Below the pieces are notes generated by a model, which searched no databases, was not told the DNA's origin, and saw nothing but the letters and a program-made list of their open reading frames with translations. Below, one piece after another: positions 37,786 to 47,350 of a stretch of DNA of 64,000 bases. Made by a program: the position numbers and the translations under genes. Position 1 is the stretch's first letter; the number at the start of each line of letters is the position of its first letter. This DNA is from Xenorhabdus griffiniae (lineage in GTDB: Bacteria > Pseudomonadota > Gammaproteobacteria > Enterobacterales > Enterobacteriaceae), in contig NZ_CP147737.1 of NCBI RefSeq assembly GCF_037265215.1, forward strand, positions 3,876,001 through 3,940,000, given 5' to 3'.

Positions 37786-37820
37786 AATAAAAAAGCACCT
37801 TAATTTATATCATAAGGTGC
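37786..37820 (-). terminator. gntU terminator
   Basis: Stem GCACCTTA (37795-37802) with TAAGGTGC (37813-37820), loop 10, followed on the minus strand by TTTTTTATT. It lies 28 bp after the gntU stop. Confidence 0.85.
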
Positions 37821-37845
37821 CATGAAAAATCGCTTAAAAAGGCTT
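37794..37845. repeat. Direct repeat 2, gntU side
   Basis: Partner of the repeat at 37288-37336. It comprises the gntU terminator hairpin and the sequence between it and the gntU stop (CCATGAAAAATCGCTTAAAA then AGGCTT). As it belongs to gntU, it is probably the original copy. Confidence 0.85.
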
Positions 37846-37847
37846 CA

Positions 37848-39185
37848 TCACAACATAGCGAAATAGATCATACCAACCATCGCACCGGTTGTGCCGAGAA
37901 TGGTTTCCATTACCGTCCAAGTTTTTAGGGTTTGTGCTTCTGTCGCACCAGTAAATTTACCGAACAGCCAGAAACCAGAATCGTTCACATGGCTAAGAAC
38001 CAAAGAGCCACCGGCAATACATACTGACAACGCGGCCATTTGCGCACCGGAATAACCTAACTCGCCAATCACTGGCAGAACCAATCCTACCGTGGTCAAA
38101 CATGCGACAGTTGCCGAACCTTGAATCACACGCACGGCTCCCGACAAAATAAAACACGCCAGCGCGATTGGAAGGCCGGCACCGACCAACGCATTACCCA
38201 ATGCTGGCCCAACACCTGAATCCACCAGCACTTGTTTGAATACACCACCTGCACCTGTCACCAGCAGAATAATTCCTGCAGGTTGAATCGCTGCAGAGCA
38301 GACCTCCATGACTTTCTCTTTGCTCATACCACGACGGATCGCCAACCCGTAAATTGCCACCAGACAAGCAAGCAAAATTGCAATGAAAGGATGACCAAGA
38401 AATTCCAGCCAATGATATAGCGTTGATTGCTGATCAACAAAACGTGCACCAATGGTTTTCAAGCCCACCAATATCAATGGGAATAATACCAATGCCAAGC
38501 TGAAGGCAAAGGAAGGCATCTGACTTTTGCCAATACTTGGTGTCCCCAGATCTTTGGGTAAATCCAGTGTCACATATTTGCTGATAAAATTACCGTATAT
38601 CGGGCCAGCCAATAACATGCCGGGAATGGCGGCACTCAGGCCAATCAATATCATCCAGCCAAAATCGGCTCCCATCTGGGAAGCCAGCATCATTGGCACT
38701 GGCCCCGGAACCAAAAATGCGGCCGCCGCCGCAACACCTGCGAACAATGGAATCGCCAGTTTCACGACATTGCCATTGGTACGACGCGCAACGGCAAATA
38801 CCACGCCAATCAATAACACAACCGCCACATCAAAAAACAGTGGTAATGCACAGACAAGCCCGGCAACACCTAATGCATAGTTAGCCCGCTTTTCACCAAA
38901 GCTACCCAATAGTTTCACGGCAATCTGGTCAAGGACTCCCGTTTCATGCAAGATCTTGCCAAACATTGCGCCAAGAGCCACAACAATGGCAAGAAAACCC
39001 AAAGTGCCCGCCATGCCGTCCTGCATTGTCTGGGTGATTTTCTCCAGTGGCATACCAGAAAAAATTCCTGCCCCCACGGAAACTATCATCAAGGCAATAA
39101 ATGCCTGTAACCTGGCTTTCATCACCAAAAACAATAATAAGAGAACAGAACCGACAGCTGTCAGAACCAGAGTTACGGTGCTCAT
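37848..39185 (-). CDS. gntU: Low-affinity gluconate permease GntU
   Basis: GntP-family inner-membrane gluconate:H+ symporter with about 12-14 hydrophobic segments. The start MSTVTLVLTAVGSVLLLLFLVMKAR is nearly identical to E. coli GntU, as are AAAAAFLVPGPVPMMLASQM and GSLVLSHVNDSGFWLFGKFTGATEA. The ATG at 39185 overlaps the gntK stop by 4 bp, has GAGGG upstream and gives 445 residues (446 in E. coli). A start two codons upstream (39191) is possible but less well placed. Confidence 0.95.
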   Translation of the reverse strand: MSTVTLVLTAVGSVLLLLFLVMKARLQAFIALMIVSVGAGIFSGMPLEKITQTMQDGMAGTLGFLAIVVALGAMFGKILHETGVLDQIAVKLLGSFGEKRANYALGVAGLVCALPLFFDVAVVLLIGVVFAVARRTNGNVVKLAIPLFAGVAAAAAFLVPGPVPMMLASQMGADFGWMILIGLSAAIPGMLLAGPIYGNFISKYVTLDLPKDLGTPSIGKSQMPSFAFSLALVLFPLILVGLKTIGARFVDQQSTLYHWLEFLGHPFIAILLACLVAIYGLAIRRGMSKEKVMEVCSAAIQPAGIILLVTGAGGVFKQVLVDSGVGPALGNALVGAGLPIALACFILSGAVRVIQGSATVACLTTVGLVLPVIGELGYSGAQMAALSVCIAGGSLVLSHVNDSGFWLFGKFTGATEAQTLKTWTVMETILGTTGAMVGMIYFAML

Positions 39186-39739
39186 GAACATCCCTCACTA
39201 ATACGGTTAATGGATTGAATATGGTCAATAGCTTTAATCGCATTTTTGATGACTTCATCAAGATCAGGTTTGATATCAATGTGATGGACATCTTTTTCAT
39301 CACTGGTCGGCTCTTCCAGTGTCTCAAATTGTGAGATGAGCATTTGTGGTTTAAAGAAATGCCCTTTGCGTGCTTTCAGGCGGCCTTCGATTAAATCAAA
39401 ATCCCCTTTCATATAGAGAAACGACAGGTTTTGATTGCCATCACGCAACATATCCCGATAATTTTTTTTCAAGGCAGAACACACGAGCAGGGAGATAGAA
39501 TTGGTGCGCTGCATGGCAAAAATGGCGTCATTGAGTGCCTTCAACCATGGCCTGCGATCATCATCATTCAAGGCGTGGCCCAGTGCCATTTTTGTAATAT
39601 TGGCACGGGGATGAAGGAAGTCTCCATCCAGAAACGCAGCCCCTAGTTTACGGGCAACACCACTGGCAACCGCTGATTTACCGCTGCCGGATACCCCCAT
39701 CAATACAAAAACATGGTTTGGTTGTTGGGTATCACCCAT
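39182..39739 (-). CDS. gntK: Gluconokinase GntK
   Basis: Phosphorylates gluconate to 6-phosphogluconate for the Entner-Doudoroff and pentose phosphate routes. The P-loop GVSGSGKSAVASG is at residues ~15-27, and AFLDGDFLHPRANI and SALKKNYRDMLR follow, as in E. coli GntK. 185 residues. It forms an operon with gntU (ATGA overlap) and lies behind a GntR operator at 39822-39839. Confidence 0.95.
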   Translation of the reverse strand: MGDTQQPNHVFVLMGVSGSGKSAVASGVARKLGAAFLDGDFLHPRANITKMALGHALNDDDRRPWLKALNDAIFAMQRTNSISLLVCSALKKNYRDMLRDGNQNLSFLYMKGDFDLIEGRLKARKGHFFKPQMLISQFETLEEPTSDEKDVHHIDIKPDLDEVIKNAIKAIDHIQSINRISEGCS

Positions 39740-39821
39740 ATCAAACTCCTTTACACAGATCTGACGGCTTATATATCCATTTGATTGACACTAAAAAATT
39801 AGCAGGGAATATTATTCATGG

Positions 39822-39839
39822 AATGTTATCGGTAACATT
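39822..39839. promoter_or_regulatory. GntR operator upstream of gntKU
   Basis: AATGTTATCGGTAACATT is an 18-bp palindrome broken only at the central bases, matching the LacI-type GntR operator ATGTTA-N4-TAACAT. It lies 82 bp upstream of gntK and just past the end of gntR, so GntR would repress gntKU in the absence of gluconate. Confidence 0.88.
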
Positions 39840-39944
39840 AGCAGCAGAGCTGGATGGTGGGCAATCAATCAGGGCCATCAAAAAAGGAAAATGTGAGGCT
39901 TATCGCAATTGAAAATGGGAAAGCATCATTTTGAGCTACAAAAA

Positions 39945-40940
39945 TTAAACACTTTCACCCAATGAAAGGGTAAACCCAACATCGATCAGAGTTTGTTCCA
40001 GCTTTTCCCCTCTCAAACGAGCAAGCAAAGATTCCGCAGCCTTGCGTCCCATTAAGTCACGAGGCGTCAGCACACTGGCAAGCTTGGGAGTCATTACCTG
40101 GCCGACATCATGACCATGAAAGCCAGCTATCGCAATCTCTTCCGGTACTTTAATCCCCTGTCGCTGGCACTCGAAAATTGCCCCGATGGCGATATCATCA
40201 TTCGTACAAAACAAACCATCAATTTCGGGATATTTCTGACAAGATTCCTGCAAAAGCTGCGCGCCTAACGAATAGGAAGAGCTGACTGGTGTCATCATTT
40301 TTCTCGGTTGAAGCCCAGCATTAAACATCGCCATTTCAAACCCTTGCAAACGGATCATCGTTCGCTCATCCTGTCGTGCACCGAGATAAATAATGTTTTT
40401 GCAACCGCGTTCGATCATTGCCATCGTCATCTGACGAGCTGCTGCAAAATTATCGATTCCTACTGCAATATCAAGGCAAGGCGATACACTGTCCATCAAT
40501 TCGACTACGGGTATACCTACTGTTTGCAACACCTTTAACGTTTTGGGGGTATGCGTACGTTCAGCCAGAATCAGGCCATCAATATTGTAAGCAAGCAAGG
40601 AGAGCAAACGTTCTTCTTCTTTCTGGGCAGAATAACCATAGTGGGCGAGCATGGTTTGATATCCATTGCGATCAGTCACATGCTCAATGCCACGAATAAC
40701 TTCAGCGAAAACCTGATTGGTCAAGGAAGGGAGTAAAACACCTATTGCACGGCTGGTGGAATTAGAAAGAATATCGGGTACACGGTTGGGGATATAGCCG
40801 AGTTGCTCCACCGCTTCCGCTATTCGTTTTCCCAACGCTTCAGAAACCTGATCGGGATTGCGTAAAAAACGGCTGACCGTCATTTTTGTGACCCCAACGA
40901 GGTCGGCAACATCTTGTAAAGCTGGGCGTTTTTTCTTCAT
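39945..40940 (-). CDS. gntR: GntR, LacI-family gluconate repressor
   Basis: 331 residues, the E. coli length. The HTH (RPALQDVADLVGVTKMTVSR, residues ~5-24) and hinge RFLRNPDQVSEA precede the periplasmic-binding-like effector domain, with LLPSLTNQVFAEVIRGIE and the C-terminal GFHGHDVGQVMTPKLASV. The Met at 40940 was chosen over an ATG at 41000 because MKKKRP is the E. coli N-terminus. In E. coli GntR responds to gluconate and represses gntT and gntKU. Confidence 0.95.
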   Translation of the reverse strand: MKKKRPALQDVADLVGVTKMTVSRFLRNPDQVSEALGKRIAEAVEQLGYIPNRVPDILSNSTSRAIGVLLPSLTNQVFAEVIRGIEHVTDRNGYQTMLAHYGYSAQKEEERLLSLLAYNIDGLILAERTHTPKTLKVLQTVGIPVVELMDSVSPCLDIAVGIDNFAAARQMTMAMIERGCKNIIYLGARQDERTMIRLQGFEMAMFNAGLQPRKMMTPVSSSYSLGAQLLQESCQKYPEIDGLFCTNDDIAIGAIFECQRQGIKVPEEIAIAGFHGHDVGQVMTPKLASVLTPRDLMGRKAAESLLARLRGEKLEQTLIDVGFTLSLGESV

Positions 40941-41122
40941 TTTCAATGTAATACAATCAGTTATTGATAGGTGCAGAGGAATAACTTGCGGTTTTAACAT
41001 ATTTATACATCATTACAACACGCTTTCTGGTGAAAAATGCCAATATACTCGCATCTTGTTTAGCAGTAATTACTGAAATTGTGATGACTTACACGCGTTT
41101 GAGTGAATATTCCAATCTGTTG

Positions 41123-41274
41123 CTACCCCCCACCGCACAACACAATAGTTTTCATAACTCTTACTCTCTTTGTTGTTGAGTTAAGGCCAACAAGTTCTTT
41201 TGCGATTTCTGCAATAGGAATCTCATAAGTTGGTAAAGAAGAGTTAATAATATGAATTAAATGCGATCTACATT
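41123..41274 (-). pseudogene. Short coding relic upstream of the CRISPR mini-array
   Basis: The minus strand is open for about 50 codons with protein-like composition (LPTYEIPIAEIAKELVGLNS, then TTKRVRVMKTIVL) but no start codon before a stop at 41275-41277. The segment EIPIAEIAKELVG is HTH-like. It may be the remnant of a gene displaced near the CRISPR leader, or chance. Low confidence. Confidence 0.3.
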
Positions 41275-41289
41275 ACAGATGGTAAATCA

Positions 41290-41388
41290 GGAAAATGAAC
41301 GGGAAAATTTGGCTAACTTTATAGGCCAAAAAATGGTAGAATTTTTCGGCCCTAAAAAGATTTTATAAAACAAATAGATAAAATTAGG
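41290..41388 (+). promoter_or_regulatory. Candidate CRISPR leader
   Basis: About 100 bp of AT-rich sequence directly 5' of the first type I-E repeat, on the side where the leader lies given the repeat orientation. It includes A/T tracts close to the first repeat (CTAAAAAGATTTTATAAAAC). No clear IHF site could be identified by eye. Confidence 0.4.
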
Positions 41389-41478
41389 GTGTTCCCCGTA
41401 AGTACGGGGATAAACCGGTAGTCAACCTCGGATGACAATTTACTTCTATGTGTTCCCCGTGAATACGGGGATAAACAC
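41389..41478 (+). CRISPR. Type I-E mini-array: two repeats, one spacer
   Basis: Two 29-bp repeats at 41389-41417 and 41450-41478 bracket a 32-bp spacer (41418-41449), exactly the I-E register. The repeats carry the palindromic core CCCCGTAnnTACGGGG (second: CCCCGTGnnTACGGGG) and the ATAAAC tail. The second repeat differs in the loop and ends CAC instead of CCG, as expected for the leader-distal terminal repeat. The array is therefore complete but minimal. Confidence 0.92.
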
Positions 41479-41905
41479 TTACTTGGATAACAAAATCATA
41501 CACTTTAGAGACTTGAAAATATAATTGACCCCAAAAGTCACTAAAAGCACTACTGGCTTCAAATCCGGTTAAAACTATAAACAAACTTCAACAAGAAATT
41601 AGATACCTGAAACGAAAAGTAACCTATCAAGATAAGACATTATCAGATAAGTCCACTCAGAAATTATTACAGGATAACCATAAAGAGAATCATCAAAATT
41701 TAGCTCATTATGATGCTATAGGATTTCCATCACTAACGGTTCACATAATCCTGAATGTGATCAATATTCCATATAAGATAAAATGTTAGTGATAACATGA
41801 TATAAAATAGGTTAAATTCTCCAAATCCGTTGTTAACGTAGTGGATTTAACTAATTTTTTAAGTAGCTCGCTATTTTAAAAAATATAATCACCCAGGAAA
41901 ACACT
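41479..41905 (+). other. Gap between mini-array and VOC gene with a possible coding relic
   Basis: From about 41530 to 41788 the plus strand is open in one frame without a start codon, reading in part KTINKLQQEIRYLKRKVTYQ then LLQDNHKENHQNLAHYDAIG, coiled-coil-like and basic. It could be the tail of a lost gene. I do not recognise the family. The last 110 bp are AT-rich and would hold the promoter for the VOC-cas3 genes. Confidence 0.35.
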
Positions 41906-42346
41906 TTGAACGCTAATAATGCAACAGAAATAACTTACTGGAATCGTATGGTACCAGAACTTACCGTGACCAACTTTGCGGCTTCACTTGAGTTCTATCA
42001 AAAAATATTAGGGTTCGAAATATTAATTCGTCGAGAAAATCCCGATTTTGTTTATTTAGGATTAGGTGAAGCACAATTAATGCTGGAAGTATTTCATGAC
42101 GATGGTTGGAATACTGGAGAACTTAATAGACCATTAGGGCGCGGTATTAATTTTCAAATTGAAGTCGATGACATTATGTCAATCCTGGAAAACCTGAAAA
42201 TTAACGAAATCGAACTTTATCGACCACTGGAAGATAATTATTACTGCATAGGTGACACCACAATCTGTCAGAGGGAATTTCTCGTTCAAGATCCAGATGG
42301 TTATTTACTTCGATTTAGCCAATATAGAGAAAACACAGAAGATTAA
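41906..42346 (+). CDS. VOC-superfamily protein, bleomycin-resistance-like
   Basis: 146 residues of the glyoxalase/bleomycin-resistance fold with two beta-alpha-beta-beta-beta halves: MVPELTVTNFAASLEFYQKILGFE at ~15-38 and the closing EFLVQDPDGYLLRFSQY at ~122-138. Members bind or metabolise small molecules, including bleomycin-type drugs. The start is a TTG at 41906 with AGGA 7 bp upstream; an ATG at codon 15 would cut the first strand. It sits in the same direction 52 bp before cas3. Confidence 0.82.
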   Translation: MNANNATEITYWNRMVPELTVTNFAASLEFYQKILGFEILIRRENPDFVYLGLGEAQLMLEVFHDDGWNTGELNRPLGRGINFQIEVDDIMSILENLKINEIELYRPLEDNYYCIGDTTICQREFLVQDPDGYLLRFSQYRENTED

Positions 42347-42398
42347 TGACACACCATTAATATAGGAAAGTTATAACTTTATTTACTCATGAAAGCGT

Positions 42399-45146
42399 AT
42401 GACTAATTTAATAAATAACTTTAATTACCTCACACGATATTGGGGAAAAGCCAAAAAGAATCCCTATTCTAACGAAAATTATCATCTCCTGGCCTATCAC
42501 TGCTTAGATGTCGCCGCAGTAGGTCAATTATTATTGGCACCACATAAGAAATTAACGCAAGATCTCGCAAATTTTTTGGGATTATCACCAGAATCATTAC
42601 AAAACCTATTTTCTTTTCTTCTGGTACTGCACGATATCGGCAAATTTGCTTCTGCATTTCAGCAATTATATTCCCAAGAAGATACTGATCTAATTAAACC
42701 GGAGCAATACTCCCCCTATGACTCCAAACATTTCAGGCATGATCGGTTAGGGCTATTTTTCTGGAAAAACATTCAGGATGACGTACTGTTAGCTTTAATC
42801 GGAGATGATGGCCTGCAATTCAGTGAAGATAAACAAAAGAAACAAGCCCTGAAAACGTTAATGGTTTTGATGCAGTGTATGCTTGGTCATCATGGTAAAC
42901 CCATTGATGATAGTTGGAACACAATTACCGATTTTACCGAGCCCCAAAATGTTATTGATGCAACGGCATTCACTCATGATCTTCTGACACTTTTTCAACC
43001 TCATCTACCATTGGCAAAACTACTTTCAAAAGAGTGGCGGCGCAAACTACAACAAGTGAGTTGGCAACTTGCCGGTATTGTCGTGCTGGCGGACTGGATA
43101 GGCTCTGACTGTTATCATTTTCGTTATCAAACCAAAGCCCTTCCGCTGGCGGAATATTGGCAGCTTACGCAAAAACAAGCTCAAATCGCCTTAGATGGTA
43201 TTGATATCCATAACACTCCCGTGATAGCGCCTTATACTTCTATCCAGGAGTACTACCAATTTTCACCAACCCCATTACAAAAATGGGCGGAAGAAGTCCC
43301 GATTGATGACTCCCCACAACTTTTTATTCTGGAAGACGTTACGGGCGCAGGCAAAACAGAAGCCGCCCTCGCTCTGACTCACCGCTTAATGCAAACCGGT
43401 GCTGCGGACGGTTTCTATTTTGGTCTGCCAACAATGGCGACCTCCAACGCCATGTTTGGCCGAATCGCCAAACACTATCACCATATGTTTGATACAGAAA
43501 ACGGCAAACTACCTAGTCTCGTTCTCGCGCACGGTGCACGTGAAATGAATGATAATTTCCGTGACATCATCCTGACGTCTGAACATAACGACAGTGATTA
43601 CACCAGAGACGATAGCACTGCGACAGCACAGTGCCACCGATGGTTAGCTGATTCTAATAAAAAAGCTCTATTGGCATCGGTGGGGGTAGGTACTATCGAT
43701 CAGGCATTACTTGCCGTTTTACCGAGAAAATACCAGTCACTTCGATTGATTGGATTAAATCGCAAGGTATTGATCTTTGATGAAGTACACGCCGCCGATG
43801 AATACATGTTTGCATTGCTGGAAAGTGTATTAAGTCTGCACCTGCACCAGGGTGGTTCCGTGGTATTACTGACTGCTACACTTTCCTTGAAACAGCGCGA
43901 ACGGCTGGTGAATATCTGGTTATCTGCCAGCAGCATACCACCACAGAAATTGCAAAAAACGGCCTTTCCACTGGCAACCCATGTCACGTTAAATCCAGAA
44001 GCTCCATTGGTTGAAACGCCCCTGCACAGTCGTCCAGATGTCAGCCGTACTGTCACCGTAAAAACGGTGAATCATCTGGATGAATGTGTACAAATCGCCC
44101 TCAACGCCGCTCAAAATGGGCAATGTGTGGTTTGGGTGCGCAATTCAGTGGATGATGCACTCCATGCTTTCCGGCTTATTCAGGCACAAATGGCTCAACC
44201 GGAAAATTGCCTGTTGTTCCACAGTCGCTTTATTTTGCATGACCGAAAAAAGATCGAAAATCGTGTGCTGGAAATCTTTGGTAAAGAAAGCAAGCAGGAG
44301 GATAGGCAAGGCAAAATCCTGATTACCACGCAAGTCTTTCAGGAGAGCCTTGATGCAGATACGGATGTCATGATCTCTGATATCTGCCCGATTGATGACT
44401 TGATTCAGCGGGTTGGTCGTTTGCACCGCCATACTCGTAACGCAAATGGCGAATACGAGCAAGGTATTACCGATAGCCGCTCTGCGCCTGAATTATATCT
44501 CCACGCCCCAGAATGGGATGATCAACCCAAAGTGGATTGGCTGAGCAAAGATTTTCGCAATACCCAATATGTTTATCGTTCAGCCGGACGTTTATGGCTT
44601 GGCTTACGCGAACTCCTGCGCTTGGGAGCGATTCGTATGCCTGCTGAGGCGCGAACCTTGATCGAAGCCGTTTACGGTGAAGATGCCGATAACCAAATCC
44701 CTGATGCACTCAAACCCAAGGATAATAAAGAAATCGGAGAAGGGCGGAGCAAAGATGCCGCAGCACGATCACAAGCCCTGCAATGGCAGCACTATGAATA
44801 TAGCAAACGCAGTGCCCGTGGTTGGTATGACGATGACTGTGATATCAGCACCCGATTTAGCGATATCGAAACGGTGAGCGTGCTGCTTGTCAAACTAACT
44901 GAAAACGGGGAACTAATGCCGTGGGTAGAGGATGAAAAATTTCCTGTCCAATTAAGTATTGTCAAAATACCAAAAAACAAATTTGCCGATAAGCTGCAAC
45001 CCATACCAGAGTCTCTTTCTCAAACCGTGGAGCGGTTACAGGATAAATTCAAGTCCGTCAAATACCTGCAAATCTGGCTGCCAGAGAGTGACCCACATTT
45101 TACTTATGATCCCAACATTGGTTTTTATCCTAAGCAGGAGGCGTAA
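42399..45146 (+). CDS. cas3: Cas3 helicase-nuclease (type I-E)
   Basis: 915 residues. The HD nuclease domain carries YHCLDVAAVGQLL (His ~30), LHDIGKFASAF (~76-86) and GHHGK (~162). The SF2 helicase follows with Walker A VTGAGKTEAAL (~314-324), DEVHAAD (~460-466), TATLS (~492) and a C-terminal helicase domain with QRVGRLHRH near 670. It is recruited by Cascade to degrade target DNA. All key residues are intact, so the gene looks functional. Its stop overlaps the cas8e start (TAATG). Confidence 0.95.
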   Translation: MTNLINNFNYLTRYWGKAKKNPYSNENYHLLAYHCLDVAAVGQLLLAPHKKLTQDLANFLGLSPESLQNLFSFLLVLHDIGKFASAFQQLYSQEDTDLIKPEQYSPYDSKHFRHDRLGLFFWKNIQDDVLLALIGDDGLQFSEDKQKKQALKTLMVLMQCMLGHHGKPIDDSWNTITDFTEPQNVIDATAFTHDLLTLFQPHLPLAKLLSKEWRRKLQQVSWQLAGIVVLADWIGSDCYHFRYQTKALPLAEYWQLTQKQAQIALDGIDIHNTPVIAPYTSIQEYYQFSPTPLQKWAEEVPIDDSPQLFILEDVTGAGKTEAALALTHRLMQTGAADGFYFGLPTMATSNAMFGRIAKHYHHMFDTENGKLPSLVLAHGAREMNDNFRDIILTSEHNDSDYTRDDSTATAQCHRWLADSNKKALLASVGVGTIDQALLAVLPRKYQSLRLIGLNRKVLIFDEVHAADEYMFALLESVLSLHLHQGGSVVLLTATLSLKQRERLVNIWLSASSIPPQKLQKTAFPLATHVTLNPEAPLVETPLHSRPDVSRTVTVKTVNHLDECVQIALNAAQNGQCVVWVRNSVDDALHAFRLIQAQMAQPENCLLFHSRFILHDRKKIENRVLEIFGKESKQEDRQGKILITTQVFQESLDADTDVMISDICPIDDLIQRVGRLHRHTRNANGEYEQGITDSRSAPELYLHAPEWDDQPKVDWLSKDFRNTQYVYRSAGRLWLGLRELLRLGAIRMPAEARTLIEAVYGEDADNQIPDALKPKDNKEIGEGRSKDAAARSQALQWQHYEYSKRSARGWYDDDCDISTRFSDIETVSVLLVKLTENGELMPWVEDEKFPVQLSIVKIPKNKFADKLQPIPESLSQTVERLQDKFKSVKYLQIWLPESDPHFTYDPNIGFYPKQEA

Positions 45147-46765
45147 TGAACCTCGTTAAAGACGCATGGCTGACTTTTAGAATGAAAGATGGCAGTGAGA
45201 AAAAGCGACCTCTGACGGCAATCTGCGATCCTACCGTTGTCGATTTTGTACTGCCACGGGCTGATTTTCAGGGCGCCGCTTACCAACTGGCGATTGGTTT
45301 GCTGCAAACCGCTTTTGCTCCTGAAGATGAAGACGAATGGTATGAGTTTTATCAACAAGCCCCTACCCAAGCGGACCTACAAACTGCATTTAATCGAGTA
45401 GAACATGCTTTTAATCTGACAGGGCATGGTCCTCTGTTTATGCAGGATCTTGATTCGTTAGCAGAAAGGAAACCCACCAGCATTTCAGGATTGTTAATTG
45501 AATCGCCTGGTGAAAAAACATTGAAGGATAATACTGATCATTTTATTAAACGCAGCCAATGTGAAGTCATTTCCCCCGAAATGGCCGCCATTGCCCTATT
45601 CACACTACAGATTAACGCGCCTGCCGGCGGTGTTGGACATCGTGTCGGGTTACGGGGAGGGGGTCCACTCACGACCTTGATTCAGCCACAAGAACCGGAT
45701 GCTTCGCTATGGCAAAAACTTTGGCTGAATGTCATTAATCGGGAACATTGGCCTTACCCCGATCCTGATCTCAATAGCCCAGACGTTTTTCCTTGGTTGG
45801 GTAAAACTCATATCAGCCAAAAAGCAGGGACAGAAATTTACGCACATAATGTCCATGAACTGCATATGTATTGGGCCATGCCACGACGGATCCGGCTGGA
45901 GATAGAGGATAAGCCCGCCATCTGCCAATTAACGGGGCAAACAACTCACCCATCTGTTTCGGGTTATCGTACCCAAAACTATGGCAACAATTATTCTGGT
46001 ACCTGGCAACATCCTCTAACCCCCTATCGGTGGAATCCGAAAAAACCGGATGAAGAGCACCTTTCTATCAAAGGGCAACCCGGAGGTGTGACCTATAAGA
46101 TCTGGGATAGCCTGACTTTTTCCGATGATAAACAGGGTCAACAGGCAGCCCAGGTTGTCGACCATTTTAGCCAGATCAATGATTATTTTGCCGATGAACA
46201 AAGTTCCACGCCTCGGTTATGGGTTTTTGGCTATGATATGGACAACATGAAAGCCCGCGGTTGGTATTCCACCACCTTGCCTCTGTTTTCCATGCCGATT
46301 GAAAAGAAAGATGCCGTTTTCCGGCGCGTCAAAACACTACAAAACCTCTCTGCCAATGCATTGACACAGTGTCGTACCCAGATCAAAAACGCGTGGTTCC
46401 GTCGCCCGAATGAAATAAAAGGCGATATGTCATTTATTGATGCGACTTTCTATCAACGCACCCAGACTGCCTTTTTTAAGGCTGTTCAACAGATTGTCAG
46501 CAGCCAGCATAAAGCATCTTCCCTCTCCACCGAAGACGCTAAAACCTGGCTCTACCAACTTAGAAATACCTGCTTTGAGCTCTTTGATGAGTTCGTGCTG
46601 TCAGAAGATACCGATCCCGAAAAACTCATCGAAAAGATCGCGGCGCGACAAATTCTTACCAAGTGGCTGATGGGTTCTAAAGATATCAAGTCATTTATGG
46701 CAGAGCACAATATAGAAATCCAATCATCCAAGAACAAAAAGAAGGAGGAAGTTATCAATGAATAA
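45146..46765 (+). CDS. casA: Cas8e/Cse1, Cascade large subunit
   Basis: 539 residues. The Cascade subunit that recognises the PAM and recruits Cas3. Recognisable I-E Cse1 segments are NLVKDAWLTFRMKDGS at the start, HRVGLRGGGPLTTLI near 170, and the zinc-type/substrate loop region ICQLTGQTTHPSVSGYRTQN, ending in a four-helix C-terminal bundle. It overlaps cas3 by one base and cse2 by 8 bp. Confidence 0.94.
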   Translation: MNLVKDAWLTFRMKDGSEKKRPLTAICDPTVVDFVLPRADFQGAAYQLAIGLLQTAFAPEDEDEWYEFYQQAPTQADLQTAFNRVEHAFNLTGHGPLFMQDLDSLAERKPTSISGLLIESPGEKTLKDNTDHFIKRSQCEVISPEMAAIALFTLQINAPAGGVGHRVGLRGGGPLTTLIQPQEPDASLWQKLWLNVINREHWPYPDPDLNSPDVFPWLGKTHISQKAGTEIYAHNVHELHMYWAMPRRIRLEIEDKPAICQLTGQTTHPSVSGYRTQNYGNNYSGTWQHPLTPYRWNPKKPDEEHLSIKGQPGGVTYKIWDSLTFSDDKQGQQAAQVVDHFSQINDYFADEQSSTPRLWVFGYDMDNMKARGWYSTTLPLFSMPIEKKDAVFRRVKTLQNLSANALTQCRTQIKNAWFRRPNEIKGDMSFIDATFYQRTQTAFFKAVQQIVSSQHKASSLSTEDAKTWLYQLRNTCFELFDEFVLSEDTDPEKLIEKIAARQILTKWLMGSKDIKSFMAEHNIEIQSSKNKKKEEVINE

Positions 46766-47309
46766 CCTAAGTGAAGGTCGTTTACTGCGCTGGTGGGAAA
46801 GCATGTTTTTATCCTCCGAAGAATTGAAGAAAAAAGAGATCCCCCCTGCACCAACGCTCTTTAAAGCTGAATTAAAGCGTTGCCAAGATATTGAGGCAGC
46901 AACGCTAACCGAAGGTTTTTGCGCATTATGGTTCAGCTTGCCTGAAGATATTATCAAAGAAGCTCAGCAACAGACTGTTATGCGATGGGCAATGATTGCT
47001 GTCACGCTGGTGTATGTCAAAACCAACACCACCACTAATCTGGCAACTGCCGCGGGCACCAAAACCGAAAATGACAAGCCGATTGTCAGTACACATCGCT
47101 TTGCCCAATTGCAGTCAGCCAAGACACCCGATGAATTTATTATGCGTTTGCGGCGCATCCTACAACAACTGAAAGGCCAAGTTTCCGTGTTATCCCTCGC
47201 CAAAGATATTGAACAATGGTTGAGAGAGTACCACCAGCCAAAAGCATATCGAGCCAATAAACGCCTCTGTGTGCAATGGGCGATGGATTACTACAAGGCC
47301 GCTAAATAA
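46758..47309 (+). CDS. casB: Cse2/CasB, Cascade small subunit
   Basis: 183-residue all-helical protein; two copies line the belly of Cascade and stabilise the R-loop. The conserved block RFAQLQSAKTPDEFIMRLRRILQQL near 115-140 and basic residues for DNA contact are visible, as is the C-terminal VQWAMDYYKA. It begins inside the last codons of cas8e. Confidence 0.92.
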   Translation: MNNLSEGRLLRWWESMFLSSEELKKKEIPPAPTLFKAELKRCQDIEAATLTEGFCALWFSLPEDIIKEAQQQTVMRWAMIAVTLVYVKTNTTTNLATAAGTKTENDKPIVSTHRFAQLQSAKTPDEFIMRLRRILQQLKGQVSVLSLAKDIEQWLREYHQPKAYRANKRLCVQWAMDYYKAAK

Positions 47310-47350
47310 CGCCAATAATTAACCACTTTTAATCTAATAAGGAATTTTAA

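Noticed and set aside
37848..39185. Assignment of the gluconate permease as GntT
   Set aside because: The sequence follows E. coli GntU much more closely, and the gntK-gntU overlap matches the E. coli gntKU operon.
41389..41478. Reading the two repeats as a chance palindrome
   Set aside because: The 29-bp repeat and 32-bp spacer lengths and the proximity of a full I-E cas operon make a true CRISPR array certain enough.
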